DNA of 42,181 nt from Ancylomarina sp. 16SWW S1-10-2. GTDB lineage: Bacteria; Bacteroidota; Bacteroidia; Bacteroidales; Marinifilaceae. The notes under the pieces are model-generated. The model was not told the origin of the DNA. It did not search any database and was given only the letters and a program-made list of their open reading frames with translations. The position numbers were made by a program, and so were the translations under genes. Positions 25,205 to 32,909 of the stretch are shown piece by piece. How positions within the stretch are numbered: position 1 is the stretch's first letter; every line of letters begins with the position of its first letter. The stretch is taken from contig NZ_SADB01000027.1 in the NCBI RefSeq assembly GCF_009669305.1, positions 1 through 42,181 on the forward strand, given 5' to 3'.

Positions 25205-25690
25205 CTAATCTTTAAATGATCCCATGTCCTCGTTTTCATCATCAATTTCATCGCAAGAAGTACAATAGCCAGGAAAAGGGCAGTTTTCTTTTTCGTAATT
25301 ACAAAATTCAATGTGAGTAGTGCCAAATTGTATGTCGGGATGTTTTTCCATCCAAAATTTTTTTATGAATTGATAGCGCAAATGATTTGGATAGTTTTGG
25401 GGAAAATCCAAGGCAAAATGGAAATATTCTAGAAAATCTTCTAATTCTGCAGCAAGTTGTGTCTTTTGTCTTTCTGAAAGTCTTTCTGGAGGAGGTAATT
25501 GTTCCGGCAAAATTCCAGTGATTTCAGAAATGGAAATTTGATCACCATGTAAATAGTTTTCAACAGCTTCAATATGTTTGTAAAATGATTCGTCGTCGTT
25601 TATTGATTCATCTTCAGTTCTGTCCGAATTATTTATATTGTTTGTTATTTGATGTAAATCTTCGATGAGATGGTTTAAATAGTGTTCCAT
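25205..25690 (-). CDS. Conserved hypothetical protein with C-terminal Cys cluster
   Basis: The 161-residue acidic soluble protein has no signal peptide. A central helical region contains LPPPERLSERQKTQLAAELEDFLEYFHFALDFPQNYP, followed by LRYQFIKKFW. The C-terminal part has four Cys arranged C-x6-C-x5-C-x2-C in FCNYEKENCPFPGYCTSC, which could bind zinc or an iron-sulfur cluster. The tail is strongly acidic (DEIDDENED). I recall similar proteins in Bacteroidetes (PPxxRLSD...LDFP...CPF..YC) but know no function. It is flanked by REP units, and its stop is close to a possible decayed element. Transcribed alone. Confidence 0.65.
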   Translation of the reverse strand: MEHYLNHLIEDLHQITNNINNSDRTEDESINDDESFYKHIEAVENYLHGDQISISEITGILPEQLPPPERLSERQKTQLAAELEDFLEYFHFALDFPQNYPNHLRYQFIKKFWMEKHPDIQFGTTHIEFCNYEKENCPFPGYCTSCDEIDDENEDMGSFKD

Positions 25691-25750
25691 TTTTTTAGCT
25701 TTTTTTCTTTAAATCTGATTTGAAAGATAAAATATTGCATACTATATTAA

Positions 25751-25973
25751 TGTGTCTGTCATCCCTTCGGGATTTATAATTTGTATTATATGGTAGTTCT
25801 ACCATACTGCCAGCTCTCTGAGCTTTTTTTTATATGTGTTTTGGTTTTTGATTGTTTAGTTTCCTAGTCATATTGTTAAGCTAGAAACTGTTATGAGATT
25901 TTAGTTCCGTAGGAACGCCAGTATGGTAGATACGTTTATTTTATATTTTTTAAAAGCTCCATAGGAGCGATAC
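25751..25973. repeat. REP unit, copy B (abuts the transposase gene)
   Basis: ATCCC-TTC-GGGAT (25761-25773), TACCATACTG (25800-25809), GTTCC-GTA-GGAAC (25904-25916), CAGTATGGTA (25919-25928, reverse complement of the TACCATACTG arm) and GCTCC-ATA-GGAGC (25956-25968). The unit ends a few bases before the transposase stop, as expected for the substrate ends of a REP-associated Y1 transposase. Confidence 0.75.
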
Positions 25974-26435
25974 TCAATCATAAAATTCAAAAATATAATG
26001 ATCGTCAAATGGAATTTCAAATTTCTTTAATAATTCCAAATACTCTTCTTTAAAAGCTTTCGTTGCATGGTGCTTTTCTTGATTCCTAATATATTTAATT
26101 ACAGTATCTCTTTGTGAACGGGAATAAGAAAAAGCGCCATAACCTTCTTGCCAGTTAAAATGACCTAATACCAATTTATTTTCGTTGATCCATTTTGATG
26201 AATTTGCTTTAATATCACGAATAATATCTGATAATGAGTTAGCTGGGTTTAGTTCGAAAAAAACATGAATATGATCCTTGTGACCATTTACTGCTAAAGA
26301 ATAATTATTTGTACTATTTATTATTCCTGCGATATATTGATACAATCTGTCGGCAAAGTGCTTAGTAATAATATTTCCCCTGCCTTTTACCGAAAAAATG
26401 GCATGAATATTAATTTGGGTGTAGGTATTTGCCAT
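25974..26435 (-). CDS. REP-associated Y1 transposase (IS200/IS605-like)
   Basis: The 153-residue HUH-superfamily single-strand transposase carries the HUH motif H55-I-H57 in GHKDHIHVFFE. The catalytic tyrosine is Y115 in TVIKYIRNQEKHH. GHFNWQEGYGAFSYSRSQ is the family block ahead of the catalytic helix. All key residues are present, so it may be active. No accessory TnpB is present. REP units lie on both sides: B just past the stop, C and D upstream, A further downstream. This is the arrangement of a RAYT with its own palindromes rather than a simple insertion sequence. Confidence 0.88.
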   Translation of the reverse strand: MANTYTQINIHAIFSVKGRGNIITKHFADRLYQYIAGIINSTNNYSLAVNGHKDHIHVFFELNPANSLSDIIRDIKANSSKWINENKLVLGHFNWQEGYGAFSYSRSQRDTVIKYIRNQEKHHATKAFKEEYLELLKKFEIPFDDHYIFEFYD

Positions 26436-26574
26436 GATATTTGTTTTGAGTTTTTCTTCTATTCTACAATTTACAAAAGTTTTATAGCTAATAGTTCTGT
26501 TAGAATGATAAAGTTTATGGATTGTATTAAAAAAAGTATTAGTAATGAGTAGATTGTGTGTTTTGTAATAATAT

Positions 26575-26713
26575 ATCTGTCGTCCCTCCAGGACTTTGTT
26601 TTTTTGGGTATTATAATATTGTTACCATACTGTCAGCTCTACGAACTTTTTCGAATATGGACTTCTGTTTTTTTATCTTCTTGAGTTCTGTATGAATATC
26701 AGTAAGGTATCAG
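26575..26713. repeat. REP unit, copy C (degenerate)
   Basis: GTCC-CTCCA-GGAC-type first hairpin, TACCATACTGTCAGCTC (from 26623), a decayed GTTC-TGTAT-GAAT hairpin and a changed return arm GTAAGGTATCAG. The GCTCC/GGAGC hairpin is missing. Confidence 0.55.
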
Positions 26714-26778
26714 AAGAATTGGGAATGTGTTTTTAAAATCACTAATAATCAATAGATTGTGTGTCTTTTTATTAGTTT

Positions 26779-27005
26779 ATGTGTCATCCCTACAGGATTT
26801 TAATTTGGATCATATTTTGGTTCTACCATACTGTCAGCTCTCTGAGCTTTTCTTTAAAATAAGGGATTGAAAATCCTTAACTCTGTATCCGTAGATGACA
26901 CATCTGTAGGAGCTTAACTTTTTTTCCGTTCCGTTAGGAACGATATTATGGTAGGAATGGTAGCCGAATAATTGTGTGTGTATTTTAAAGCTCCAGAGGA
27001 GCGAC
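26779..27005. repeat. REP unit, copy D
   Basis: ATCCC-TAC-AGGAT hairpin, TACCATACTGTCAGCTC (from 26824), GTTCC-GTTA-GGAAC (26928-26941), return arm ATTATGGTA, and GCTCC-AGA-GGAGC (26990-27002). It is expanded by a second hairpin pair near 26863-26915. Confidence 0.65.
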
Positions 27006-27050
27006 AGATGATTAATAAAAAATAATGCATCAGCATCATAAATTAGTTTA

Positions 27051-27084
27051 TTGTGAAGAATGAAATCTATTTTTTATATTTTTG
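27051..27084 (+). promoter_or_regulatory. Promoter of ridA
   Basis: TATTTTTG (27077-27084) matches TAnnTTTG; TTG at 27051-27053 gives a 23-bp spacer, at the long end. About 94 bp before the ATG. Confidence 0.4.
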
Positions 27085-27177
27085 TGTGTGAAGGTTTAAA
27101 GTTATCGGCTAAGTATATTTGGCTATTGATATCTACTGGAATTTTCAACGATTAACAATTACATAAAAATAGATAAG

Positions 27178-27555
27178 ATGAAACGTTTTATAAACTCAGA
27201 GAAAGCACCCAAAGCGATTGGACCCTATTCACAAGCTGTAGAAGCTAATGGAACATTATATATATCAGGCCAAATTCCAGTTGACGTAGCAACAGGTAAA
27301 TTTGTTGAAGGTGGTGTGAGAGAGCAAACTGAGCAGGTAATGAAAAACATTGGTTATATTCTTGAAGAAGCAGGTTATACGTTTAAAGATGTGGTTAAAT
27401 CAACCTGTTTGTTAAGTGATATGTCTAGTTTTGCTGTAATGAACGAAGTATATGGAAATTGCTATAAAGAAGATTGCCCTGCACGTGCTGCTTTTGCAGT
27501 AAAAGATTTACCTATGGGTGCTTTGGTCGAAATTGAAACAATTGCTGTAAAGTAA
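27178..27555 (+). CDS. ridA: RidA, 2-iminobutanoate/2-iminopropanoate deaminase
   Basis: RidA (YjgF/YER057c/UK114) hydrolyses reactive enamine/imine intermediates such as 2-aminoacrylate released by PLP enzymes. The 125-residue length is typical. Signature elements are IGPYSQAVEANGTLYISGQIP (residues 14-34) and CPARAAFAVKDLPMGALVEIETIAV with the substrate-binding R103 and E118/E120. It should be a cytoplasmic trimer. It is a single gene with its own promoter and terminator. Two PLP-related proteins (cysteate synthase, YggS) occur elsewhere in the window but are not linked in an operon. Confidence 0.95.
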   Translation: MKRFINSEKAPKAIGPYSQAVEANGTLYISGQIPVDVATGKFVEGGVREQTEQVMKNIGYILEEAGYTFKDVVKSTCLLSDMSSFAVMNEVYGNCYKEDCPARAAFAVKDLPMGALVEIETIAVK

Positions 27556-27580
27556 TATTATTTTGTTATAGAATATAGAT

Positions 27581-27612
27581 AAAGGCTGCTAATCGGTGAT
27601 TGGCAGCTTTTT
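27581..27612 (+). terminator. Terminator after ridA (shared GGCTGC family)
   Basis: AAAGGCTGCTAATC, loop GGT, GATTGGCAGCTTTT, followed by TT. First of seven similar terminators between here and 34811. Confidence 0.85.
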
Positions 27613-27669
27613 ATTTCAGCATAAGCTTACCTATTACAAAAATGGGACTTCCTTTAAAAAATACCGTTG

Positions 27670-28578
27670 ATGAAACTCAAAATCTACTTTTTACTTATTA
27701 TTAGCTTTGCTTTTGTATCAAGTTCTGTAGCACAAAATTTATTTAAGAAACAGCAAATCTCTTTGCTCGAACAATGGGAGCTTGTGGATACAGTAAAAAA
27801 TCAGAAAGGTTTATTTCAGATAAAGCAATACCGGCCAGTTTATATCTTAATGGGTAACTATACCAACGATATCAATGAAAAACCTCAAAGTGAGAATCCT
27901 AATAATTCGGTAACCGAAGCCATAGCACTTGATCAGGTTGAACTTAAATTTCAACTTAGTTTCAAGACAAAGGTCTTTAATAATATGCTGGGTCCGAAAT
28001 TGGGTGGTGATATTTGGATGGCTTATACACAAACATCCCGATGGCAGGTGTATAACGATAAATTATCTCGTCCATTTAGAGAGACAAACTACGAGCCTGA
28101 AATCATGTATATTATGCCGACACCCTATAAAATCTGTGGATTAAAGGGTCTTTTTGCAGGTATTGGTTTTAATCATCAGAGTAACGGACGTTCTGATCCA
28201 ACATCTCGTAGTTGGAATAGGGTGGTTGCACAAATAGCCTGGGAAAGTGAGAATCTAAGCCTCATATTAAAACCCTGGTTTCGCATACACGAGTCTGCTG
28301 AGGATGATAATAATCCGGGTATTGAAAATTATATGGGACGGGGAGAGTTAATGGCTGCCTATGGTAAAGGTCGGCACGATCTTAGTTTAATCGTTCGACA
28401 CTCCATGCGTTTGGGTGAGAATAATAGGGGAAGTTTACAGGTTGATTATGCTTTCCAAATATGGGATAATTTGAAACTGAATGCTCAATTATTTCATGGT
28501 TATGGCGAAAGCTTGATTGACTATAATCACAAACAAACAACCTTTGGTATAGGTCTTTCGCTTACTCAGTGGAGATAG
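27670..28578 (+). CDS. pldA: Outer-membrane phospholipase A (OMPLA)
   Basis: Phospholipase A1 family protein of 302 residues with a signal peptide (MKLKIYFLLIISFAFVSSSVAQ) and a 12-stranded barrel pattern. The active-site block GIGFNHQSNGRSDPTSRSWNR holds catalytic H169 and S171, and the downstream Asn/Arg positions are as in E. coli PldA. It hydrolyses phospholipids and lysophospholipids misplaced in the outer leaflet and needs calcium and dimerisation. The upstream in-frame TTG at 27667 was rejected in favour of the ATG at 27670. It lies 114 bp past ridA behind that gene's terminator, so it is transcribed separately. Confidence 0.9.
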   Translation: MKLKIYFLLIISFAFVSSSVAQNLFKKQQISLLEQWELVDTVKNQKGLFQIKQYRPVYILMGNYTNDINEKPQSENPNNSVTEAIALDQVELKFQLSFKTKVFNNMLGPKLGGDIWMAYTQTSRWQVYNDKLSRPFRETNYEPEIMYIMPTPYKICGLKGLFAGIGFNHQSNGRSDPTSRSWNRVVAQIAWESENLSLILKPWFRIHESAEDDNNPGIENYMGRGELMAAYGKGRHDLSLIVRHSMRLGENNRGSLQVDYAFQIWDNLKLNAQLFHGYGESLIDYNHKQTTFGIGLSLTQWR

Positions 28579-28645
28579 CACTTATTTAAGATTGCTACAC
28601 GAACGACTTTGCTTGTTAAACAAGCTGTTAAGATTAAAATATAAA

Positions 28646-28678
28646 GAAAGGCTGCTAATTTCAGATTAGCAGCCTTTC
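28646..28678. terminator. Bidirectional terminator (GGCTGC family)
   Basis: GAAAGGCTGCTAAT (28646-28659), loop TTCAG, ATTAGCAGCCTTTC (28665-28678): 14 bp perfect. It serves pldA on plus and the small minus-strand gene whose stop is 17 bp away. Confidence 0.85.
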
Positions 28679-28694
28679 TGTTTTATGTAACAAT

Positions 28695-28889
28695 TTATTT
28701 CTTGGTCAATTCATTAAATAGTTTTTCATATTCCTCAAAACGATGTTCCCGAATGGGTCTTATTTTGGGTTCGGTACTAAAATGTAAGAGTAAACAGGGA
28801 CTAATCTTTTTATAACTATCTACATACTCGTACGATTCCAATTCGTTATTTTTTATGCGTTGTTTTATTTTGTTGTGGTAAGGATACAT
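28695..28889 (-). CDS. Small conserved hypothetical protein (64 aa)
   Basis: The peptide MYPYHNKIKQRIKNNELESYEYVDSY and its continuation (ISPCLLLHFSTEP, then RPIREHRFEEYEKLF) has balanced composition, and I recall the same pattern (YPYHNKIKQRI...RPIREHRFxEY) in small Bacteroidetes proteins. It ends just beside a shared terminator, as a real gene would. No signal peptide or membrane segment; the function is unknown. The upstream gap 28890-29089 holds only AT-rich sequence. Confidence 0.65.
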   Translation of the reverse strand: MYPYHNKIKQRIKNNELESYEYVDSYKKISPCLLLHFSTEPKIRPIREHRFEEYEKLFNELTKK

Positions 28890-29089
28890 ATGAGCTTATT
28901 TATTGGTCGTTTTCTTTTAGTTAGCTCAATTTAGGAATAATAAAGAAAATAGAGAAGCTCACAGCCTATTTACTCTTTTTTTTTGTGGTCAATACATTTT
29001 TATAAATCTAATAATGTGTAATTCATAGTTTTATAAAGACTACATTGCTAGTGCTACCTTTATTTTAAGCGTAGTTTTATTCCACGAGA

Positions 29090-29683
29090 ATGCAAAAAGC
29101 GCACGAAGATATTGTCAGTAGTTTTATTGATAATAATGTCGGTTTAAGTCAGCAGTTTTTAAGTCATATTTTGTCCTCACACCTTAGAGATAATCTGAAA
29201 TTATTAAATACAAGTAAAAAACTTGCCGAGGCTGGCATTGGAAATTTGAACAAATTAACTACCGATTTATCGAACAGAGGTGATAAAATTTATTGGTTAG
29301 ATCGTAGTCATAATAATGAATTTGAAAACCAATTTTTAGATCAGATCGATGAGTTTATTAGCTATCTAAATAGAAGTTGTTATTCCGGAATTACGGGGTA
29401 CGAGTTTCATTACGCTCTATACGAAAAGGGAACGTTTTATAAGAAACATCTCGATCAATTTCATGATAATAAAAGTAGGGCCTTTACCATGATTATGTAT
29501 TTAAATGCAGATTGGAAGGAAGAGGATGGTGGCAATTTGTGCATATTTCATGAGAAGGGTAAACAAATTATAAACCCACTAAACGGCTCTTGTGTTTTTT
29601 TTAAAAGCTCAGATCTAGAACACGAAGTTTTAACCTGTAATCGGCAACGAATGAGTATTACGGGCTGGCTTAAAACAAACTAG
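29090..29683 (+). CDS. 2-oxoglutarate/Fe(II)-dependent oxygenase (SM-20/prolyl hydroxylase-like)
   Basis: The 197-residue double-stranded beta-helix dioxygenase has iron ligands H120 and D122 in FYKKHLDQF and H178 in DLEHEV. The 2-oxoglutarate-binding R187 is in RQRMSITGWL. GGNLCIF and PLNGSCVFFKS are also family blocks. It would hydroxylate a protein side chain, perhaps prolyl as in SM-20/PHD relatives; the substrate is unknown. The N-terminal 60 residues are helical and less conserved. It is a single gene, ending at a shared-family terminator that separates it from the convergent S15 peptidase. Confidence 0.85.
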   Translation: MQKAHEDIVSSFIDNNVGLSQQFLSHILSSHLRDNLKLLNTSKKLAEAGIGNLNKLTTDLSNRGDKIYWLDRSHNNEFENQFLDQIDEFISYLNRSCYSGITGYEFHYALYEKGTFYKKHLDQFHDNKSRAFTMIMYLNADWKEEDGGNLCIFHEKGKQIINPLNGSCVFFKSSDLEHEVLTCNRQRMSITGWLKTN

Positions 29684-29716
29684 TTCACTTAGGTTGATGA
29701 TAAATTTTAAAAATAA

Positions 29717-29752
29717 AGAAGGCTGCTAATCTGAGATTGGCAGCCTTTACAT
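29717..29752. terminator. Terminator between convergent genes (GGCTGC family)
   Basis: AAGGCTGCTAATC (29719-29731), loop TGA, GATTGGCAGCCTT (29735-29747). It serves the oxygenase gene on plus, and possibly the S15 peptidase on minus. Confidence 0.8.
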
Positions 29753-29753
29753 T

Positions 29754-31616
29754 TTATTTGGTAGCTTCTTTAAATGCTTCTGTTCCTCCTACAATGGGTA
29801 GAGATAAGCTTGTGGCATCTAAATCGATACTTAATTCGGTTCCTGGTTTAGGCCAAAGCGTAAATTCACGATCGCTCGAGAATATCATTAAAGCAATTTG
29901 TTGACCTTTAGGAATGATTTGATCATCGGGTTGAAGATCGAATTCTAGCTCGTAAAACTTACCAGGGTTTAGGGGTTTACTCTTGCGTAGCGATTTGTAA
30001 TTTTGAGGATCGGCCCAACCACGAGTAATAATATTATCGGTGATTTTTACTCGGCGACCTTCGTTCCATGGTAAAGAAACCAACCATACCGATAGATTAG
30101 CTGCTGGTTTGCTAGAAGCTAGCTTGATTTTAATTCGAGCTAAACCCGAAATATGAACATCTTTAGTAAGTTTAGGACTAAGATAAATTAAACGATGATT
30201 GGTTATTTCTGCCTGAGCTAAGGCACTACCCAAAAATGAATAATTATCGACTAAAGTTTCAGTGCCTTGCTTGCTGCTAGGTTCTATGCTTAGACTTCCT
30301 CTTTCAGGACTACCAGCTGTTAGGTATAAGTCAACTGGTGATGCTTCAGGATTAGGATAATCTGCATAAGCAGTAGGCTGATCTACCTTGTCATTTTCAC
30401 GAACAATCCATGCACGAGCATCGTTCTCAACACCATTCTCAACGCCATGTAAATAGTGTGTAAACCACCTGTTCATCATCTTCATTGGCGGTGGTCCACC
30501 ATGTCCGTACTGATGATAGTATATTTGTGCGGGAATGCCTTTCTCCTTAGCCGCTTTGTATATTCTATAACTATGCTCAGGCATGACGTTCCAATCGTTA
30601 AAACCGTGCGACATAAGTAGTGCGGCCTTCATAGGTCCCATCTGGTTTAAGTAATCTCTACCTGCCCAAAAGTCGTTATAGTCGCCCGTTATACGATCCA
30701 TACCATTGGACATTTCCGTATCTCTAACTCGAGCGTTATTAGCAGCACGTTTGGCTTCATCACCAGAGTGAATTACATCGTACAAAACATCAATATCTTC
30801 GCCCAAGTAACCTCCAGGACTTCTAACTAAGCCATTCGATCTGTAATAGTGATAATAGGATGTGTTTGGCGAAACAGGTATAATAGCCTCCAAGCCATCG
30901 ACACCCGTTGTTGCAGCTGCCAGAGGGATTGTTCCGTTATACGATGTACCTGTCATGCCTACTTTGCCTGTAGACCAATATGCTTCAACAGTTTCGTTAC
31001 CATAAGGTGTTGTGTAGCCTTTAACGCGTCCGCACAACCAGTCTATAACTGCCTTGGGAGCTAAGGATTCATTTTTTCCACCTACAGTTGGTGAGCCCTG
31101 CGACAAGCCAGTGCCCGGCGATGAGGAGTGAACAACAATATAGCCTCTAGGCACCCAAGTATCAATATGTGAATTCGAAATGATAGGTCGTTTACCTGTG
31201 CGCGTAACAACAGGATGAGCGTGTTTTGCAGGTGTAGCACCTAGTTCTTGTTTTACATCCCACATAAACTCTTTACCACCTGGCGCTGTGCCGGCAAAGT
31301 AGGGACTTGATACATATATAATCGGCAATTTAAGACCTTCTGTTTCGGTTTGATAAGGTCTCGTTACATCCACATGCATGCGATCATTTTTGCCATCCAT
31401 ATCGGAATCAAAATCGGTTTGAACCCATAAATCGTGCCTTATCCATTTTTCTGGCGCGCTAAAAGCTTTAACTATTTGAGCTTCTCCATTCTTGAAAATA
31501 GGCTTTGCTTTACTTGTTTTATTTAATTCTGATGATTGACCCAAAACAAGCGGCATGTTTATAGCGAGTAGGGCAATAAACACAATTATGTGTTTTAGGG
31601 GATGGCGTCTTTTCAT
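29754..31616 (-). CDS. Xaa-Pro dipeptidyl-peptidase-type S15 hydrolase (PepX/CocE)
   Basis: The 620-residue serine hydrolase has a signal peptide (about 1-26, ending near VLGQS), so it is exported. The alpha/beta-hydrolase triad is visible: nucleophile S225 in GMTGTSYNGT, D341 in GFNDWNV, and H372 in YGHGG. GTGLSQGSP and the long lid region (TSYYHYYRSNGLVRSPGGY) fit PepX more than cocaine esterase. The C-terminal 200 residues form the jelly-roll domain of S15 (PepX_C). It would release X-Pro dipeptides from proline-rich peptides in the periplasm or outside. Transcribed alone; no clear promoter was found upstream. Confidence 0.88.
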   Translation of the reverse strand: MKRRHPLKHIIVFIALLAINMPLVLGQSSELNKTSKAKPIFKNGEAQIVKAFSAPEKWIRHDLWVQTDFDSDMDGKNDRMHVDVTRPYQTETEGLKLPIIYVSSPYFAGTAPGGKEFMWDVKQELGATPAKHAHPVVTRTGKRPIISNSHIDTWVPRGYIVVHSSSPGTGLSQGSPTVGGKNESLAPKAVIDWLCGRVKGYTTPYGNETVEAYWSTGKVGMTGTSYNGTIPLAAATTGVDGLEAIIPVSPNTSYYHYYRSNGLVRSPGGYLGEDIDVLYDVIHSGDEAKRAANNARVRDTEMSNGMDRITGDYNDFWAGRDYLNQMGPMKAALLMSHGFNDWNVMPEHSYRIYKAAKEKGIPAQIYYHQYGHGGPPPMKMMNRWFTHYLHGVENGVENDARAWIVRENDKVDQPTAYADYPNPEASPVDLYLTAGSPERGSLSIEPSSKQGTETLVDNYSFLGSALAQAEITNHRLIYLSPKLTKDVHISGLARIKIKLASSKPAANLSVWLVSLPWNEGRRVKITDNIITRGWADPQNYKSLRKSKPLNPGKFYELEFDLQPDDQIIPKGQQIALMIFSSDREFTLWPKPGTELSIDLDATSLSLPIVGGTEAFKEATK

Positions 31617-31825
31617 ATTTCTTAGGTATTGATTTTGGGTTAGATTCGTATTTCAAGCTATAAAACTTTAATCTAAGTCTAATTTAGAAATTAATTCTTT
31701 TATTGCCTAATTAACAAGTTATAGCTCTCGTTTATAAGTTTAACTTCTAAGTCATTTTTTTACTGGAAAGCAGATACTTGTTTCTATTATGAGTTTCGTT
31801 GGATTACCTCGTACGTGGAAACAAG

Positions 31826-31856
31826 AAAAGCTACCAATCGGGGAGAGGTAGCTTTT
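31826..31856 (-). terminator. Terminator of the PspC-like gene (GGCTGC family variant)
   Basis: AAAAGCTACC (31826-31835), 11-nt loop AATCGGGGAGA, GGTAGCTTTT (31847-31856). The loop differs by one base from the loops at 32175 and 32838. It lies 40 bp past the small minus-strand gene. Confidence 0.75.
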
Positions 31857-31895
31857 ATTTGTATTGTAAAATTACAGTTTCTAGTTTATGAGATC

Positions 31896-32045
31896 TTATT
31901 TTGATAACAATTTGACCACCCATAAAATGAGGTAAAGTCCTATTCCTGTTCCAAAAAATAATGCTGATACCACAAATGCTATTCTGATGAGTTTTACATC
32001 CCATCCTAGTTTTCCACTTAGCCATTCGGCAACTCCTAATATCAT
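31896..32045 (-). CDS. Mini PspC-domain membrane protein (49 aa)
   Basis: A 49-residue frame starting at ATG 32043-32045. MILGVAEWLSGKLG is followed by WDVKLIRIAFVVSALFF and GTGIGLYLILWVVKLL. This is the PspC domain pattern (gVcaglAeklgwdptlvRiifv...ggtGillYlilwll), with one amphipathic N-terminal helix and one or two membrane segments. PspC proteins sense or stabilise membranes under phage-shock-type stress; here only the minimal domain is present. It is transcribed separately from the upstream DUF805 gene, because a terminator stands between them at 32165-32195. Confidence 0.75.
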   Translation of the reverse strand: MILGVAEWLSGKLGWDVKLIRIAFVVSALFFGTGIGLYLILWVVKLLSK

Positions 32046-32162
32046 AATTTCGATTTTTTTAGATTTAAACAAATACTAAAATAGTAAATAATTTCTTATT
32101 TCAATTATGTTCTTGCTAGTATGTTACTTGTTTGGTTTATGATGGAAGTTAACCAGATTATA

Positions 32163-32197
32163 AGAAAGGCTGCCAATCGAGGAGAGGCAGCCTTTAA
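32163..32197 (-). terminator. Terminator of the DUF805 gene (GGCTGC family)
   Basis: AAAGGCTGCC (32165-32174), loop AATCGAGGAGA, GGCAGCCTTT (32186-32195). The core is identical to 32828-32858. Confidence 0.85.
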
Positions 32198-32240
32198 AAT
32201 TATTGTAAATTTGGCCCTTTATTTGGGGGTAGTATTTTAA

Positions 32241-32597
32241 TTATTCAGCAATAAGTTCTTTGGGGTTTTTGCCATATTCATTTTCTCCGGGTGTACTATC
32301 AATTACGAATAGAACTAATAACGCAATAGCTCCAATAACAGGAATAAGCACGATTAAATACAACCATCCACTTTTTCCTGTATCGTGAAGCCTTCTTACT
32401 CCAACAGCGATAAAAGGTATAAGTACAGCTAATGTGTAGATTGTATAAACAACAAGATATGTTCCAAGAATAGAGTCAACAATTCCTGCTACAAATCCAA
32501 ATATCAGATTAAATAAAAAGAACATCCAAAATTCTTGTCTTCTGGCTCTTCCATTAAATTCGGCATACTTTTTCAATACTGCTAAATACCAATTCAT
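32241..32597 (-). CDS. DUF805 family inner-membrane protein
   Basis: The 118-residue protein matches the DUF805 (YhaH/YiaA-like) pattern: MNWYLAVLKKYAEFNGRARRQEFWMFFLFN at the N-terminus, a middle LAVLIPFIAVGVRRLHDTGKSGW, and the end DSTPGENEYGKNPKE. It has three or four membrane helices. Function is not established for the family. It is a single gene with its own terminator; the 312-bp gap to the next upstream gene (32598-32909) holds another terminator and otherwise nothing recognisable. Confidence 0.88.
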   Translation of the reverse strand: MNWYLAVLKKYAEFNGRARRQEFWMFFLFNLIFGFVAGIVDSILGTYLVVYTIYTLAVLIPFIAVGVRRLHDTGKSGWLYLIVLIPVIGAIALLVLFVIDSTPGENEYGKNPKELIAE

Positions 32598-32818
32598 AGT
32601 TTTGCTTTTTAGATTTTCCTACTCGTCAGGCTTTTCGGTGCCGCCCCGTTATTTTTGGTGGTTTCTGGTCTCCACATATATAATCTCGACTTCAAGTATA
32701 TTGCGATACATTTTTTCTTGTTCAGTTAACTAGGAAAAACTAATTCCCAAGTCTTAATTTAACCCTTTTATTCCAATTAAAATAAAATAATGTGCTGTAA
32801 TTAAGATAGATGTGGGAG

Positions 32819-32867
32819 GAATACAAGAAAGGCTGCCAATCGAGGAGAGGCAGCCTTTCTTGTATTT
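32819..32867 (-). terminator. 17-bp terminator of the TlpA-like lipoprotein gene (GGCTGC family)
   Basis: ATACAAGAAAGGCTGCC (32821-32837), loop AATCGAGGAGA, GGCAGCCTTTCTTGTAT (32849-32865): a perfect 17-bp stem, the longest in the window. Confidence 0.85.
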
Positions 32868-32909
32868 ATCAGGTGTGATTAATTGTTGTTCTTCGGTTTT
32901 GTAACCATT

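Larger units (their letters stand above)
26436..27177. other. Gene-free repeat region between the transposase and ridA
   Basis: This 742-bp stretch contains REP units C and D and no gene. A direct repeat joins the starts of the units (GAGTAGATTGTGTG at 26547 and CAATAGATTGTGTG at 26750), pointing to tandem duplication. The final 100 bp hold the ridA promoter. Confidence 0.6.

Noticed and set aside
24955-27005. CRISPR array
   Set aside because: Repeats are few, unevenly spaced, internally palindromic and variable, with no uniform spacers and no cas genes. They are REP-type elements.
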